The notes beneath the pieces are model-generated. The model ran no database searches. It was not told where the DNA came from and worked only from the letters and a program-made list of their open reading frames with translations. A stretch of DNA of 64,000 nt from the NCBI GenBank assembly GCA_037953745.1, contig JBAKBP010006558.1:1-64000 (forward strand). Reading direction: 5' to 3'. The translations under genes were made by a program, and so were the position numbers. This DNA is from Lithodes maja (Eukaryota > Arthropoda > Malacostraca > Decapoda > Lithodidae). Shown here piece by piece: positions 10,065 to 22,733 of this stretch (position 1 is its first letter; each line of letters starts with the position of its first letter).

Positions 10065-10997
10065 ATGGTGAATGAAGGTGACGAGGGGGCTGAGGGGGGG
10101 AGGGGTGATAAAGGCGGGAGTGACGAATCGGAGGGAGAGCCGGATTTTCCCGGTTTCATGACAACATGGACCGCAGAGGACACTGGAAAGTTTTGCTTCA
10201 TGCTGTTGAACAAAATCAAGACATTGGAGGACCGAGTGACTGGCTTGGAGATAGTTAAGAAGGAAATTGTTACAGAGAATGGTGAGTTGAAGAACAGGTT
10301 GGAGTTAGTGGAGAGAGAAAAGGCAGTGATAATGACTAGGCTAGACACCAGTATCTCTGAAGGTAAAAATGCTTGGGGCATGACTAGAGACCAAGTGGTT
10401 AAAGATTTAGACAGTGTAAGGAAGGCTCACAGTGACGAATTCAGGAAGATATTGGATGAACAGAAACAGCAAGATGTTAGGATAAAGGACCAGGTAAAAA
10501 GTATGGTTAAGCAAGGCATCCACGAAAACTCTCAGGCCATCCAGGAAGAAAGTCGTAGGGCTAACTGCCTCATAATATCAGGGGTGGAAGAAAAGGAGGA
10601 ACTAGACTGGACAAAACGAAAAGAGCAGGATGAAGGTCGCATCAACAATATTCTGGAATCGATTAAAGATGAGGAGGACACCTGGAAGGAGGAAATATCA
10701 GACATGTTTAGGCTGGGAAAATATACAAAGGAATACAATAGACTGGTAAAAATTGAATTTAAGTCAAGAAGGACTTGTGATGAAATCATGGCAGTAGCGG
10801 CTAGGCTAAAAGGGTTAGAGGGTAAGGACAAAATCTACATCAGGCGAGACTTACCAGAAGAAGAGAGAAAGAAGGAGGCTGAACTAAGGAAAACCGCCAA
10901 GGAGGAAAATAGCAAGAGGACAGAACAAGAAAAGAATAAGTTTTTTTACGGAGTAAGAAAGGGGAAGATTATGAAACTTTCGGTAAAAAGAAACTAA
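10065..10997 (+). CDS. LINE A ORF1 protein, RNA-binding chaperone type
   Basis: 310 codons from ATG 10065; an in-frame GTG three codons upstream is not a likely eukaryotic start. An acidic, Gly-rich N terminus is followed by a coiled coil (about residues 45-150), an RRM-like segment (NCLIISGVEEKEEL near residue 167), RLGKYTKEYNRLVKIEFKS, and a CTD-like segment (IYIRRDLPEEERKKEAELR). This matches the coiled coil-RRM-CTD plan of Transposase_22/L1-type ORF1 proteins, which package the element RNA. Its 3' end overlaps the -1 frame of ORF2. The assignment rests on domain order and on parallel proteins in families B and C at the same position. Confidence 0.8.
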   Translation: MVNEGDEGAEGGRGDKGGSDESEGEPDFPGFMTTWTAEDTGKFCFMLLNKIKTLEDRVTGLEIVKKEIVTENGELKNRLELVEREKAVIMTRLDTSISEGKNAWGMTRDQVVKDLDSVRKAHSDEFRKILDEQKQQDVRIKDQVKSMVKQGIHENSQAIQEESRRANCLIISGVEEKEELDWTKRKEQDEGRINNILESIKDEEDTWKEEISDMFRLGKYTKEYNRLVKIEFKSRRTCDEIMAVAARLKGLEGKDKIYIRRDLPEEERKKEAELRKTAKEENSKRTEQEKNKFFYGVRKGKIMKLSVKRN

Positions 10998-13902
10998 AAA
11001 TAAAAGAGGGTAGGGAACAGACCGCCGCAGATAAGGCGCTTGGAGCAGGTAATGGGGGACTAGAAAGTATAAGGATTCTATATAGCAATGTCGATGGGCT
11101 AATCTCTAAGAAACTAGAACTAACAGACTTACTCAATACTAAGAAACCAGAAATAGTATGTCTCACTGAGACAAAACTAAGAGAAGACCTTGATATAAAT
11201 TTGCTAGGATGGTCTGAATATAGGATTTGGAGGAGGGACAGAAAATTTCGACATGGAGGAGGAGTGTGCATCCTTACTAGGAAAGATTTGATTGTGTCTG
11301 AGATAAAACTAGAAACTTCAACAGCAGAAGTTTTAGCAATAGAGATTGGTGGAAACGAAAAAATAGTGGTGATAGTAGCGTATGTACCTCCCAAGACGAA
11401 GACATGGGGTAAGGAGGAGCATAGCCTAATGCGTAAGGAAACAATTAGTGTGCTAGGAAATATCTTGGCTTCAAAGGATGAAATAGTCATGTGTGGGGAC
11501 TTTAACTGCAAGGAAGTGAATTGGGAAGATCTTGAAGCCGGAGCAGGGGAGGAAAGTTGGGGCTATGAATTTTTAAGTATGGCCATGGAAAATTCTATAT
11601 ACAGTACCAACATGTAAAAGAGTCAACAAGAGTAAGGGGAAGTGATCAACCAGCTAGATTGGACCTTCTATTCACAAGAAGGGAGGAGGAGGTTCAAAGT
11701 ATTCAGTACCTATGCCCACTAGGAAAAAGCGATCATGCAGTTTTAGACATAGACTTACTATTGAAGTATAATCTACCCAAGGGAAGGGAAAAGCACAAGG
11801 AAAATCACTGGATGTATTCCAGAACCGATTTCGAAGGACTACAGGATTTTTTCAAGTCACAAAATTGGGATCAGGTGTTATCTGAAAGTGAGGTAGACAA
11901 AAAACTCAAGGCATTCATGGAGATCTATGATACTGGTATAAAAACTTTTGTCCCTAAGTACGTTAATAAAAGGAAAAAAAGTAATCGCAAAGTATGGTTT
12001 AACCGCGAATGTAGGCAAGCTCAGGAAGCAAAAAACAAAGCCTGGAAAAAGATGAGAAACTGGGATTCGGAAGATAACAGGCAAAAGTATAAAGAGGAGA
12101 GAAACAAATACACAGAAATGAGGAGGAGGTCAGAGGCAAACCATGAGAAAGGGATAGTGGAGAACTATGAAAAGAATCCAAAAATGTTTTTCAAGTTTGT
12201 AAACGGCAAAAGGAAGATAAAAGCCACGATCGTAAAGATTAAAAGTGGAAACAGAATCATAGAAGAGGATACAGAGATTGCGGAAGAACTAAATAGAAAT
12301 TTTGCATCAGTATTTACAAAAGAAGGAGAATTCATTGCACCAGAATCCAATGAGATAGGTACAGAGGAAATGCCGGAAGTCACATTTAACAGACCAGAGC
12401 TCATAGACAAATTGAGTAAGGTGGATCCAAACAAAGCCGCTGGACCGGACGGAGTATCAGGCTGGATTATTAAAGAAAATGCTAAGGAACTGAGTATACC
12501 GTTATATGACATAATGACCAAATCATTGGACACAGGGATAGTACCTACAGAATGGAAAAGAGCAAACATTATTCCTATATTTAAGGGAGGAAGCAGAGAT
12601 AAACCACTGAACTATAGACCTGTATCACTATTGAGCATCCTCATGAAAATTCTGGAAGGATTAATAAGGGACAAATGGGTTAACTACCTGGAATCCAAAA
12701 GATTAATTACTGACCGACAATTTGGATTCAGAGGAGGCAGATCATGTGTAAGCAACTTGTTGAGTTTTTACTCTAGAGTAATAGACACAGTGGACAAGAG
12801 GGAAGGATGGGTAGACTGTGCCTACCTAGACTTTAAAAAGGTATTTGACAAAGTTCCACACAAGAGATTGCTGTGGAAATTAAAACATGAGGGAAAAGTA
12901 GGAGACAAACTGCTGAAATGGATGGAGAGCTACCTTAGCGGAAGACAGATGAGAACAACAGTAAGGGGGAAATCGTCAAACTGGACTCAAATTACGAGTG
13001 GGGTACCACAAGGATCTGTCCTAGCCCCAATCATGTTTCTAATATTTGTAAATGACTTACCTGAGGGACTAACAAGCTACATGAGCATGTTTGCGGACGA
13101 TGCTAAACTGCTTAAAACGATCAGAACCCAGGAGGATTGCCTTGAGCTCCAAGCAGATTTGCAAAAGATCCATGAATGGAGCATCAAATGGAATATGGAG
13201 TTCAATGCAGGGAAATGTAAGACTCTAGAAATGGGTAAAAGCAAGTACAGACCTAGAAAAGATTATAAACTAGGAAACGAAGTGATTCCCAAAGCAGAAA
13301 AAGAAAAAGACTTGGGGATAGAATTTAAGGATAACATGTCTCCAGAAAGCCACGTAAATAAGATAGTGAGAGAATCACTAGCACTATTGGCAAATATCAG
13401 GATGTCTTTCAATTATCTTAATGAAAACACCATGAAACAAATAATAACGGCAATAATAAGACCCAGGATGGAATATGCATCTGTAGTGTGGTCCCCTCAC
13501 ATGAAGAAACATATCCACAAAATTGAGAGGGTACAGAGAGCAGCTACGAGGATGATCCCAGGTTTGGAAAATTTGGAGTACCAGGAGAGGCTCGAGAGAT
13601 TGAATCTACCTACACTGGAACAGAGAAGGAAACGAGGACAGCAAATTCAGATATACAAATGTGTTAGAGGTATTGACAAAATCGACCAAGAAAACTTCAT
13701 AGAGAGGGATAGAGGTGAGAGAACAAGAGGTCACGGCTACAAACTAAAAGTGCTTAATAGTAAATCTGATCTGAAAAGTAAAAGATTTCCTTCCAACTCG
13801 ATTAGTGGGTGGAACAAATTGCCAGCCGAAGTTGTGTCTGCACCATCAGTGCATAGTTTCAAAGCACGGTATGACAAACATATCTTAGGAGGCGGGAATT
13901 AA
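10940..13902 (+). pseudogene. LINE A ORF2 (endonuclease-RT), frameshifted
   Basis: The ORF2 frame opens at 10940, inside ORF1 and -1 to it, and has no ATG before the endonuclease. EN is seen as ILYSNVDGL, CLTETKL, GGGVCIL, CGDFNCKEVNW. At about 11602 this copy has AGTAC inserted relative to A1, ending the frame at 11617. The remaining EN and complete RT (FADD near 13095) are open from 11632, with the first ATG at 11659, to the stop at 13902. RT motif A reads FKKVFDK instead of FKKAFDK. One short insertion separates this copy from a complete ORF2. Confidence 0.84.
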
Positions 13903-13921
13903 CGAGCATGCTCACTCCCGC
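13892..13921 (+). promoter_or_regulatory. 3' terminal hairpin of LINE A3
   Basis: Same GCGGGA/TCCCGC outer helix and GAGC/GCTC inner helix as A1, again overlapping the ORF2 stop codon. Followed by a single ACAACTAGTGTAAGT unit. Confidence 0.6.
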
Positions 13922-14179
13922 AAAATACAACTAGTGTAAGTACACACGAACCACCGACGAGACAACACCTCCGCACCCACGCTCCCGAAAATCAGCTGAT
14001 CTAGCAAGCTGTTTACAGCGCTCGTCAAATAAACTCGCCTAAACTTGAGTATAAGGATATTTGTGTTGTCCTGTATTATAATGCAGTATTAAAATAATTT
14101 GAGATTAAAATCAAGTGAGGATATTTCGAGTGATAAAAATAATTCAAGCGATTGTGAATGCGAGTGGATGTAAACAAAT

Positions 14180-15280
14180 ATGGCTGACTTTGATGGATTT
14201 GAAGTCGGTGAGACCGAGGGCATTCTAGGGAAAATTATACGTGAGCTGAATGACATTAAAAGGTGGAAGGAGGATATGCAGGAGTGGAAGGTGAGTGTTA
14301 GTTCACAGATTGAGGCTATATGTTCAATATGTGGTGCTCAGGCTGGGGACATCGAGCCTGGACAAGATTTGAGTCGGGCTAGCCTAAAAGAAATTCAAAC
14401 TCATATGGGGCAACTCCGGGACGAAAATGAAGCTTTAAGATTGTAACTTGAAGAATACAAAGGGCAAACCAAGGAAATGAAAACACATGTGGAGGAGATT
14501 AAGGAGAAACACAATAAATGGGTTAATGACGAAGGAGGAAAAGTGAAGGAAGTGGCAATGAAGGAAATCATGGAGGAACAAAAGAAACAATCAGAAAGGG
14601 AAAATAAAGATTTAGAATCAGTGGTAGTAAAGGCTATGAGGAGAAATGAACAGGTCCTGCGTGAAACAATAGATAGAAATAAGTGTATTATTGTATTTGG
14701 GGATATAGAGGAGCACATTATTGAGAGGAAAGCTAGGGATAAGGAAGAAATTAATAAGGTAAAAACATTGATCAAGCATGTCGATGAAGAAGGAAACAAC
14801 TGGACAGATGATATTGAAGAAGTTAGGAGAATGGGTAAATATAGTAAGGGAAACACAAGGCCAATGAGAGTGCAGTTTAGGTCTAGGGTAACAGTGGATG
14901 CAATAATGAACGTAACATGGAGACTTAACTTGACCAGCAAGTTTAAGAAAATTACAATTAGAAAAGACATGAGTATTGAGGATCGAAACATAAGAAAAGA
15001 ATTGCAAACCGAGGCAAATGTAAAGAATGGAGAAAGGACGAAAGAAGACGAAAATAAGTTTTTCTGGAGAGTGTGGGAGGGAAAACTCAAGAAATGGTAT
15101 ATAAAGCGAAGGGACGAAGTAGGGAGGGAAAGGGAGATGGTGCGGGTGACGGGGGAGAAGGCAGAGAGAGGGGAGGTGGAGATAGAGAGAGAAACAGTCC
15201 AAGTGGAGGCAGAGGGAGGGGAGGTGGAAACGGAGCGAGAAACAGTCCAGGTGGAGACAAGAGAAGACGAGACAAGCTAG
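14180..15280 (+). pseudogene. LINE B ORF1, nonsense mutation
   Basis: Same ORF1 as in B1 from ATG 14180. A CAA codon has become TAA at 14444-14446, truncating the product after about 88 residues inside the coiled coil. From 14449 the frame is open to 15280 and encodes the rest of the coiled coil, RRM-like and CTD-like regions. It lacks the extra A that breaks B1, so the lesions of the two copies are independent. Confidence 0.82.
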
Positions 15281-18200
15281 GAAATAAATTGGGAGGGATA
15301 CGTACAAAAAAGAAAGGAACGGGCAGGGACGAGAAAAATAGGGAAAATACTGGAAACGCTAAGTTCATGTATACAAATATTGATGGGTTAATTTCCAAAA
15401 AGATTGAGTTTGACGAATATGTAAAGAGAGAGAGGCCCGGGGTAGTATGTTTGACTGAAACTAAGCTTAACCAGGAGGTAGACACGAATATAATTAGTTG
15501 TGCAGGATACAGTACATGGAGAAGAGACAGGTTAGGAAAGCTAGGAGGAGGAGTGTTGATCATGGTAGATAATAAAATTACTGCTAAAGAATTAAAACTT
15601 GGTGATAGCATTGCTGAAGTGGTAGCAGTTGAAATTGAGGATAATGATAGGTCAAAATTGGACATTGTATCAATGTATTTACCTCCTAAGACTAAATCTT
15701 GGAGCAACGATGAATATAATGAATTAATTTTGGAAACCTTGCGTATGTTAGAAATTATTTGTAAAAGGAAAAATAGGCTTATTCTTGCAGGGGACTTTAA
15801 TTGCGGGGAGGTGGATTGGGAATGTTTGGATGCGGGTTCAAATGAAAATACTTGGGGTAGCAAATTTCTTGAACTAACAATGGGGTATCTATTAACACAA
15901 CACGTTAAGGAAAATACAAGATTTAGAGGAGGTGATGAACCATCAAGACTTGACTTATTATTCACCAAAGACCCCCAAGAAATAAAGAACCTAACATATT
16001 TGAGTCCCATGGGAAAAAGCGATCATGCTGTGATTGAATTTGAATTGACAGTGGAATTTCTGGAAGGCAGAGAGTTGGAACATAGGGAATATAGACTAAA
16101 TTATAGTAAGGCGGATTATGAATCATTACGAGGATACTTTGCAAATATAGATTGGTCATTTATTGAGCAAGAACAGAATATTCAGGTAAAATACACCATG
16201 TTACTAGACATTTACAGGGAGGGGGTAGATAAATATGTACCAACATTTAAGGATAGAAAGCTGGCTAAGGAGAAAGAGTGGTTTAACATGCGATGTCACA
16301 TTGCCCAGAACAAAAAGGACTCTGCATGGAATAAAGTGAGAAGGAGACACACTGAGGAAAAATGGGATGAGTATAAGAATGCTAGAAACAACTATGTCAA
16401 GACTATAAGAGAGGAGAAAAAGAACTTTGAAAAAGATATAGTAAACAAATGTAATAAAGAACCCAAACTGTTCTATAGTTATATCAACGGAAAAACTAAA
16501 ATAAAGGACAAAATAACAAAGCTTAGGGTAGAGGGTCAATTATATGAAGACACAGTGGGTATGTGGAATTATGAATGATACATTAACATCCGTGTTTGTG
16601 GAGGAGGATGACTATGTAGAACCTGTGGTGGAATTGAACGAGATACAGGGACTAGAGTCGATAGAAGTCAACAAGGATGAACTAAAATCATTGTTGGAAG
16701 AATTGGACGTGAGAAAATCTATGGGCCCAGATAACATTGCTGGATGGGTATTAACCCGGGAACTGCGGGAAGACTCTTAAGAGTTCCCCCGGCGGACTGC
16801 GGGAAGACTCTTGAGAGTAAGTAAAATAAAAAATCAACTTTTGACATCGAAAAAAAAAAAAAAAAAAATTTTATTTTTTTTTGGCCCCTGGGCCATGCAA
16901 AATCTCAGTCCTCTACCTCCCCTCCTTCCCCACTTTCCTCCTCTCCTTCAGTTATCACCTATTTTCCCTATTATTCCCTTATTCTGAGGTATATTTTCGT
17001 GCTAACATTAGCGAGTTGCAAGCAGGGTGTTGTCATCACTGATGGCAAGCGAGTGCAAGAGAGAGAGAGAGAGTATCGATCGACTGTGTCTCAGTGGCCT
17101 TGGGGGAAATTGGCGAGAAAGCAGTTTGCCTCACCCATACATTATACAACTCGCGTGCTATATCTCCGATTTTGACCATCCAAACGATGTTTTCACTCGT
17201 TTTATTGTTGTTTCAGGTTAATACCTTTATAATCAACCCATAATAGGCGCATATGGATAATTATTAATGCTATTAATGGTACAATGAATATTTTAGTGAC
17301 GGAAACACCTCAAATACGTCAGCACAGGGGGACGTTTTCAATTACCCCCATGCGCACTTGTTAGGTTAAGAGAATGTTATGAACAACTAGTGAGACCTAT
17401 TTTTAATATTGTTCAACATTCATTAAACAAGGGGGAACTTCCCTTAGAATGGAAACAAGCAAAAATAACTCCAATATATAAAAGTGGAAATAAAGAAGAC
17501 CCGCTAAATTATCGACCGGTATCCTTAACGAGTGTTATATGCAAGCTTTGTGAAAAGATTATTAGAAAAAGATGGGTGGGTATGTTGGAGGAGAGGGAAA
17601 TAATTTCAAGCAAGCAGTTCGGGTTCAGAAAAGGTCATTCGTGTACCACAAATTTGTTGAGTTACTATGATAGGGTAATTGACATTGTACAAGGGAGGGA
17701 GGGGTGGGTGGATTGTATTTACTTAGATTTCAAGAAGGCATTTGATAAGGTGCCTCATAAGAGATTGTTGTGGAAGCTCAGGACTGTGGGGCGGGTTGAG
17801 GGAGTATTATTAAAGTGGATGGAAAACTATTTAATTGGGAGGGAAATGCGAACAGTAATAAAAGGAAAGTTCTCCTCGTGGAAAAGGGTAAAAAGCGGAG
17901 TGCCTCAAGGATCGGTGTTGGCCCCAATCATGTTTTTGGTTTTCATCAACGACCTTCAAATGGGAATAGGCTCATATATATCTATGTTTGCTGATGATGC
18001 AAAATTAATGAAGCATATTACAAGTAGGAGTAGTTGTGAAGAATTACAGAGAGACCTAGATAAGTTATATGAGTGGAGTCAAACTTGGAAAATGGAATTC
18101 AACACGAGTAAGTGTCAGGTTCTTGAGATGGGAAAAAGTAAATATAGACCTTCTTGGGGATATAAAATAGGAGATGAAATAATTAGTAAAGCTGTGAAAG

Positions 18201-18805
18201 CAAAAGACCTAGGGGTAGTTGTGGCAGACAGCTTGTCACCTGAACAGCATATAAATAAAATAACTGGTGAAACCTATGCAGTGTTGACTAACATGAGAAT
18301 AGCTCTGAATTATTTAGATGAAGCGATGTTAGCAAAAATAATAGGGACAATAATACGACCAAGACTGGAGTATGCAGCAGTGGTGTGGTCTCCACACCTT
18401 ATAAAACATAATAAAAAACTGGAAAGAGTTCAGAGAGTTGCCACTAAGATGATAGCTGGCCTTAGAGACCTGCCTTATGAGGAGAGATTGGAGAGGCTAA
18501 AGCTGCCAACGCTGAGGGAGAGGAGAGAGAGAGGTGACATGATCATGATGTTTAAGTGTGTGAAAGGTTTTGAGAAGATCGACAAGGGAGATTTTGTGGT
18601 GAGGGACGAGGGAAGAACCAGGGGTCATGATTGTAAGTTGAGGAAAGTTATATGTAAGTCTGATGTAAGAAAGTTCAGCTTCCCGTATAGAAGCATTGAG
18701 TGTTGGAATAAGTTGGATGGGGAGGTGGTGGGAGCAAGAAATATCCAAACTTTTAAAGCAAAATTGGATAAATGTAGAGAGAGAGACAGGACAACACGAG
18801 CTTAG
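15073..18805 (+). pseudogene. LINE B ORF2, frameshifted and split by a TTAA MITE
   Basis: Endonuclease and linker are open from about 15073. A 2-bp loss at about 16565 (GTATGTGGAATT against GTATGTGTGAAATT) breaks the frame after DTVGMW. The following segment (VRKSMGPDNIAGWVL) ends at the MITE at 16751. RT resumes after the MITE at 17370 and is open to 18805 with YLDFKKAFDKVPHKRLLW, GVPQGSVLAP and FADD. The C terminus matches the B1 copies. Confidence 0.85.
16755..17365. mobile_element. TTAA-flanked MITE (piggyBac-like target) in LINE B2
   Basis: 611 bp flanked by TTAA at 16751-16754 and 17366-17369; B1 shows the corresponding uninterrupted LINE sequence. The termini begin CCCGGGAACTGCGGG and end with TGCGCACTTGTTAGG, giving only a weak terminal inverted repeat. 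The inside has a poly(A)/poly(T) stretch, a GA run and no coding capacity. TTAA duplication is the hallmark of piggyBac-type transposases; no source element is visible here. Confidence 0.72.
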
Positions 18806-18818
18806 GCTCAAATCCTGT
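18786..18818 (+). promoter_or_regulatory. 3' terminal hairpin of LINE B2
   Basis: ACAGGA (18786-18791) pairs with TCCTGT (18813-18818), with a complete inner GAGC/GCTC helix and a four-base loop. Family C has the same helices at 22734-22765. Confidence 0.62.
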
Positions 18819-18841
18819 ATACTACAATTAGGTGAGTACAC

Positions 18842-19794
18842 AGCTAGAGGAACAGGAGACAAAAAGCTTAGATTATGAACGAAGAGAAAAACGGATGGCA
18901 AACCAAATTGGTATTCTGAAGGATGAGAATTACGTGTTAAGGGTTTGTATTAGCGAAATGCAGGAAGAAATGGACAGGATGAAGAAAGATATGAAGGATG
19001 TTGAATTAAAGAAGGATGAATTTCAAAAGAACGAGGAGGTAAGGAATTTGAAATTTTCGGAGATAGTAAAGGAGCAACAGATACATAGGCAGGGAGGTAA
19101 CTTTGAAAAGGATGTAGTTAAGGTAATTAGACAGAAGGAAAATCTAGTAAGGGAGACTGCTGGAAGAAAGAAATGTATTGTGATAAGAGGAGATAAGGAG
19201 AAACACAATGTAAAGAGAGAGGAGAGAAGTAGGATAGAGAGAGACCGAGTGAGGGAGATTCTACAGGTAGTGGACGAGGGTGTGAGAGAGTGGGAGAATG
19301 AAATTGAAGACATGCATAGAATTGGAAAATATAAACAAGAGTCTAGCCTGTCTAGGCCAATGAAAGTGCAGTTCCGCACAGTAGGAATAGTAGAGGAAAT
19401 CATGAATAATAAATGGAGGTTGAAAGATAAGGATTGTCTGAAGCATATTTACATCGAAAAAGACTTGGACTTAGATGAAAGAAACAAAATGAAAAGTTTG
19501 AGGGATGAGGTGAAGGAATTGAATGCCAAAAGAACAGAACAAGAAGTGGATTTTTTTTATTGGAGACTGGTAGGAACGAAGAAGAGGAAATGGTTCATCA
19601 AAAGCCCACAGAGGAAGACGGAGGGGCAAACAGAGAACTTAGGGATGAACGGTCGGACAGGGGAAGCGAGTACCAGTACCCAAGGACAGGAGGGAGAGAC
19701 TGGTGTAAACCAGGAACAAGTGAGAGGAACAGGGCAGGTGGAGAGCACGGGGGAGCAAGGGAGAGAAGGTGGAGTGGAAGCAGGGGGGGAGTAG
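18842..19794 (+). pseudogene. LINE C ORF1, 5'-truncated
   Basis: Open from the junction with B2 to the stop at 19794; the start codon is lost by truncation. A coiled coil (about 18880-19080) is followed by an RRM-like segment (KKCIVIRGDKEKH), the conserved HRIGKYKQ and VQFRTVGIVEEIM stretches, and a CTD-like segment (IYIEKDLDLDERNKMK). The C-terminal tail is Gln/Gly/Thr-rich. It overlaps ORF2 (-1 frame) by about 235 bp, the same arrangement as in A and B. Confidence 0.78.
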
Positions 19795-22650
19795 AGTCTG
19801 GGAATATTAGGGAAAGAGCAAAAAAGAAAGGTGTAAGAAGGGGGGAGATGAAGCTGATGTATAGTAATGTGGATGGCTTGCTGTCTAAGAAATTAGAATT
19901 GAATGACTATATTGAGAAATATAAACCACATATTATGTGCTTAGCAGAAACAAAGTTGAGAGGTGGTACTGAATTGGGAGTGTTGGGATGGGAAGGGTAC
20001 AATGTGTGGAGAAAAGATAGAGAAGGAAAAGTGGGTGGTGGAGTGTTAATAATGACTGACAAAAATATAGAAGCAAGTGAGATTAACCTAGGCAATAATA
20101 GGTCAGAAATTATAGCAGTGACAATAAAAGACAAGGACAACAAAGCAACTGATATAGCAGTGGCTTATATACCACCACAAACTAGAGCATGGAAGCGGGA
20201 TAAATATGATCAACTAATCACGGAATCTCTAGATGCACTAAAAATACTTTTTAATAGGAGAAATAAATTATTATTAACAGGTGATTTCAATTGTAAGGAA
20301 GTCAATTGGGAAGGGTTAGATGCGGGAAATAATAATGAATCTTGGGGCAGTAAATTACTGAATCTAGTAACAGAAAACATGTTAACACAACATGTTAGAG
20401 AAAACACACGAATCAGAGGGATGGATGAACCATCCAGGCTAGACCTAGTCTTCACCAGTGATCCACATGATGTTAGAAAGATAAATTATCGTTGTCCCTT
20501 GGGAAAAAGTGATCACAAGATATTAGAAATGGAGATGGATTTGGGAAAAAATGAGGAGAGAAATGAAGGACATAAAATAAATAGATACAATTATGCTAAA
20601 ACTGATTTTAAATCATTGAAACATTATTTCCAAAGTATAAATTGGAAGGAACTAGAAAGCCTGGAAATGGTTCAAGACAAATATAGACTTTTCCTGAAAG
20701 TATATGAAGAAGGGATACATAAATATGTCCCAAGGTTCCAATCAGGGGTAAAGAAGGAAAAAGAATGGTTCAATATAAGATGTAGTAAGGCACAGGATAG
20801 AAGAAACCGAGCCTGGAATATAGCACGGAAGAGACATAGTGAAAATAACTGGAATAAGTACAAGGAAAAAAGAAATGAATACGTAAAGATACAACGCGAG
20901 GAACAATATAAATATGAAAGGAATATTGTAGAGAAGTGCAAAAATGAGCCAAAACTATTTTATAGATTTGTAAATAGAAAAATAAAAACAAAAGAAGGTA
21001 TTGTCAGACTAACAGCTATGAGAAAGATAAAGAATTGTGTGAAGTTATGAATGAAAAGCTTCAGTCAGTGTTTGTAAAAGAGGAGGAGTTTATAGAACCT
21101 GATAGAGAAATGAGAACACCACAGATGCCTGAAATGAAAGTGACAAAAAGTGAAGTGCTGAAATTGATGCAGGATTTGGACGTGAGGAAATCAATGGGAC
21201 CAGATGGAGTGGCTGGATGGATCCTCAAAGAATGTGCGGAAGAGTTAGTGGAACCAATCTATGAAATCATCAAATCTTCACTGAATGAGGGAGACCTGCC
21301 AGTGGAATGAAAGAGAGCTAACATAGTACCAATTTATAAAGGAGGAGACAGAGAAAATCCGCTTAACTACAGACCGGTGTCCCTCACCAGCATTGTTTGT
21401 AAAATTTGTGAGAAAATTATAAGGAAAAAGTGGACACACTTCATTGAGGGACAGGGGGTGCTTAGCGAGAAACAGTTTGGATTCAGGGAAGGGAGATCTT
21501 GTGTATCTAATTTATTAAGCTTTTATAGCAGAGTTGTAGATGTTACACAGGAGAGAGAGGGATGGGTTGACTGTGTTTACCTGGACCTGAAAAAGGCCTT
21601 TGACAGGGTGCCTCACAAAAGGTTATTGTGGAAATTGCAGGTGGTGTACATGGTAGGATGTTAAAATGGATGGAAAACTTTTTAATAGGAAGAGAAATGA
21701 GGACCACGATACGAGACGAATATTCACAGTGGAGGAGTGTGACGAGCAGAGTACCACAGGGATCAGTGTTGGGTCCGATAATGTTCCTACTTTATGTAAA
21801 CGACATGCCAGAAAACTTGAATAGTCATATGAATATGTTTGCGGATGACGCTAAGATCATGAAGAATGTCACCTGTATAGAAAGTTGTCAGGATCTTCAA
21901 AAGGACCTAGATGAGTTGCACAGATGGAGCCAAACCTGGAAAATGAGTTTCAATGCAGAAAAGTGTCATGTTTTGGAAGTGGGAAAAAGTGAGATAAGGC
22001 CAAGCTGGGAGTACAAATTAGGAATTGAAATAATCGGCAAAACACGGCATGAGAAGGACCTTGGAGTGATAATACAAGATGATCTATCCCCGGAGAAGCA
22101 TATTAACATGATCATTGGAGGAGCATATGGAATAATAACCAATATGAGAGTGGCATTTAACTATTTGGATGAAGAAATGTTAAGAAAACTGATAATGACT
22201 ATGATAAGACCAAGATTAGAATATGCAGCAGTGATATGGTCACCACATTTGAAAAAACATATAAACAAATTAGAGAAAGTCCAAAGGATAGCAACGAAGA
22301 TGATCCCAAGATTGAAGGAGTTGACATATGAGGAAAGACTTAAGATACTACAACTGCCTACCCTGAAAGAGAGAAGGGAACGAGGCGACTTAATAACGAT
22401 GTTCAAGGGAGTAAAAAGTTTGGAACGAGTAGATAGGGAAGATCTATTCGTGAGGGATAATGGAAGGACAAGAGGGCACGAGTTTAAGCTGAGGAAGGGC
22501 AGATGTCGTAAGGACACAAAGAAATTCAGCTTCCCATATAAGAGTATAGAGACTTGGAACAACTTGGAGGAGGAGGTGGTGAGAGCGAGGAACATTAACA
22601 TGTTCAAATCTAGGTTGGATAAAAGTAAATATGGAAATAGGGCAACATAA
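19560..22650 (+). pseudogene. LINE C ORF2 (endonuclease-RT), multiply broken
   Basis: Endonuclease is open from about 19560 (LMYSNVDGL, CLAETKL, GGGVLIM, TGDFNCKEVNW, GKSDHKIL). Lesions in order: a frameshift near 21015; a TGG to TGA nonsense at 21308-21310 in VEWKRAN; and a frameshift near 21640 just after motif A (YLDLKKAFDRVPHKRLLW). RT continues to 22650 with VPQGSVLGP and FADD. It uses the family's RT layout but cannot produce a functional protein. Confidence 0.84.
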
Positions 22651-22733
22651 GTTATGATATGTTAGTCCAAAATACTGGGAACTGGGAATATCCATTACGA
22701 TACTTGTCTAAGATTGATTATAAAGTAACTAAG

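Larger units (their letters stand above)
9722..13947 (+). mobile_element. LINE family A, full-length copy A3
   Basis: The only family A copy here that runs without nested insertions from a 5' UTR (9722-10064) through ORF1 and ORF2 to the hairpin and tail. It starts at the AC tail of the truncated B and ends in one 15-bp tail unit and ACACAC at 13947, where family B begins again. ORF1 is intact; ORF2 is shifted by a short insertion. Confidence 0.87.
13948..18841 (+). mobile_element. LINE family B, full-length copy B2
   Basis: Nearly identical to B1 and starting at the same base of the family B 5' end, again directly after the AC tail of a family A copy. It is interrupted at 16755-17365 by a TTAA-flanked MITE. 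It ends with hairpin 18786-18818, one tail unit and a short AC run. ORF1 and ORF2 both carry lesions that B1 lacks. Confidence 0.88.

Noticed and set aside
10930..10960. Poly(T) runs in LINE ORF1 as canonical -1 slippery heptamers
   Set aside because: In the ORF1 frame they read TTT TTT TAC or TTT TTT TAT, which does not fit X XXY YYZ with good A-site re-pairing; reported only as a possible coupling feature.
16755..17365. Assignment of this MITE to the same family as 47620-50842
   Set aside because: Both duplicate TTAA, but termini and interior differ; kept as a separate element.
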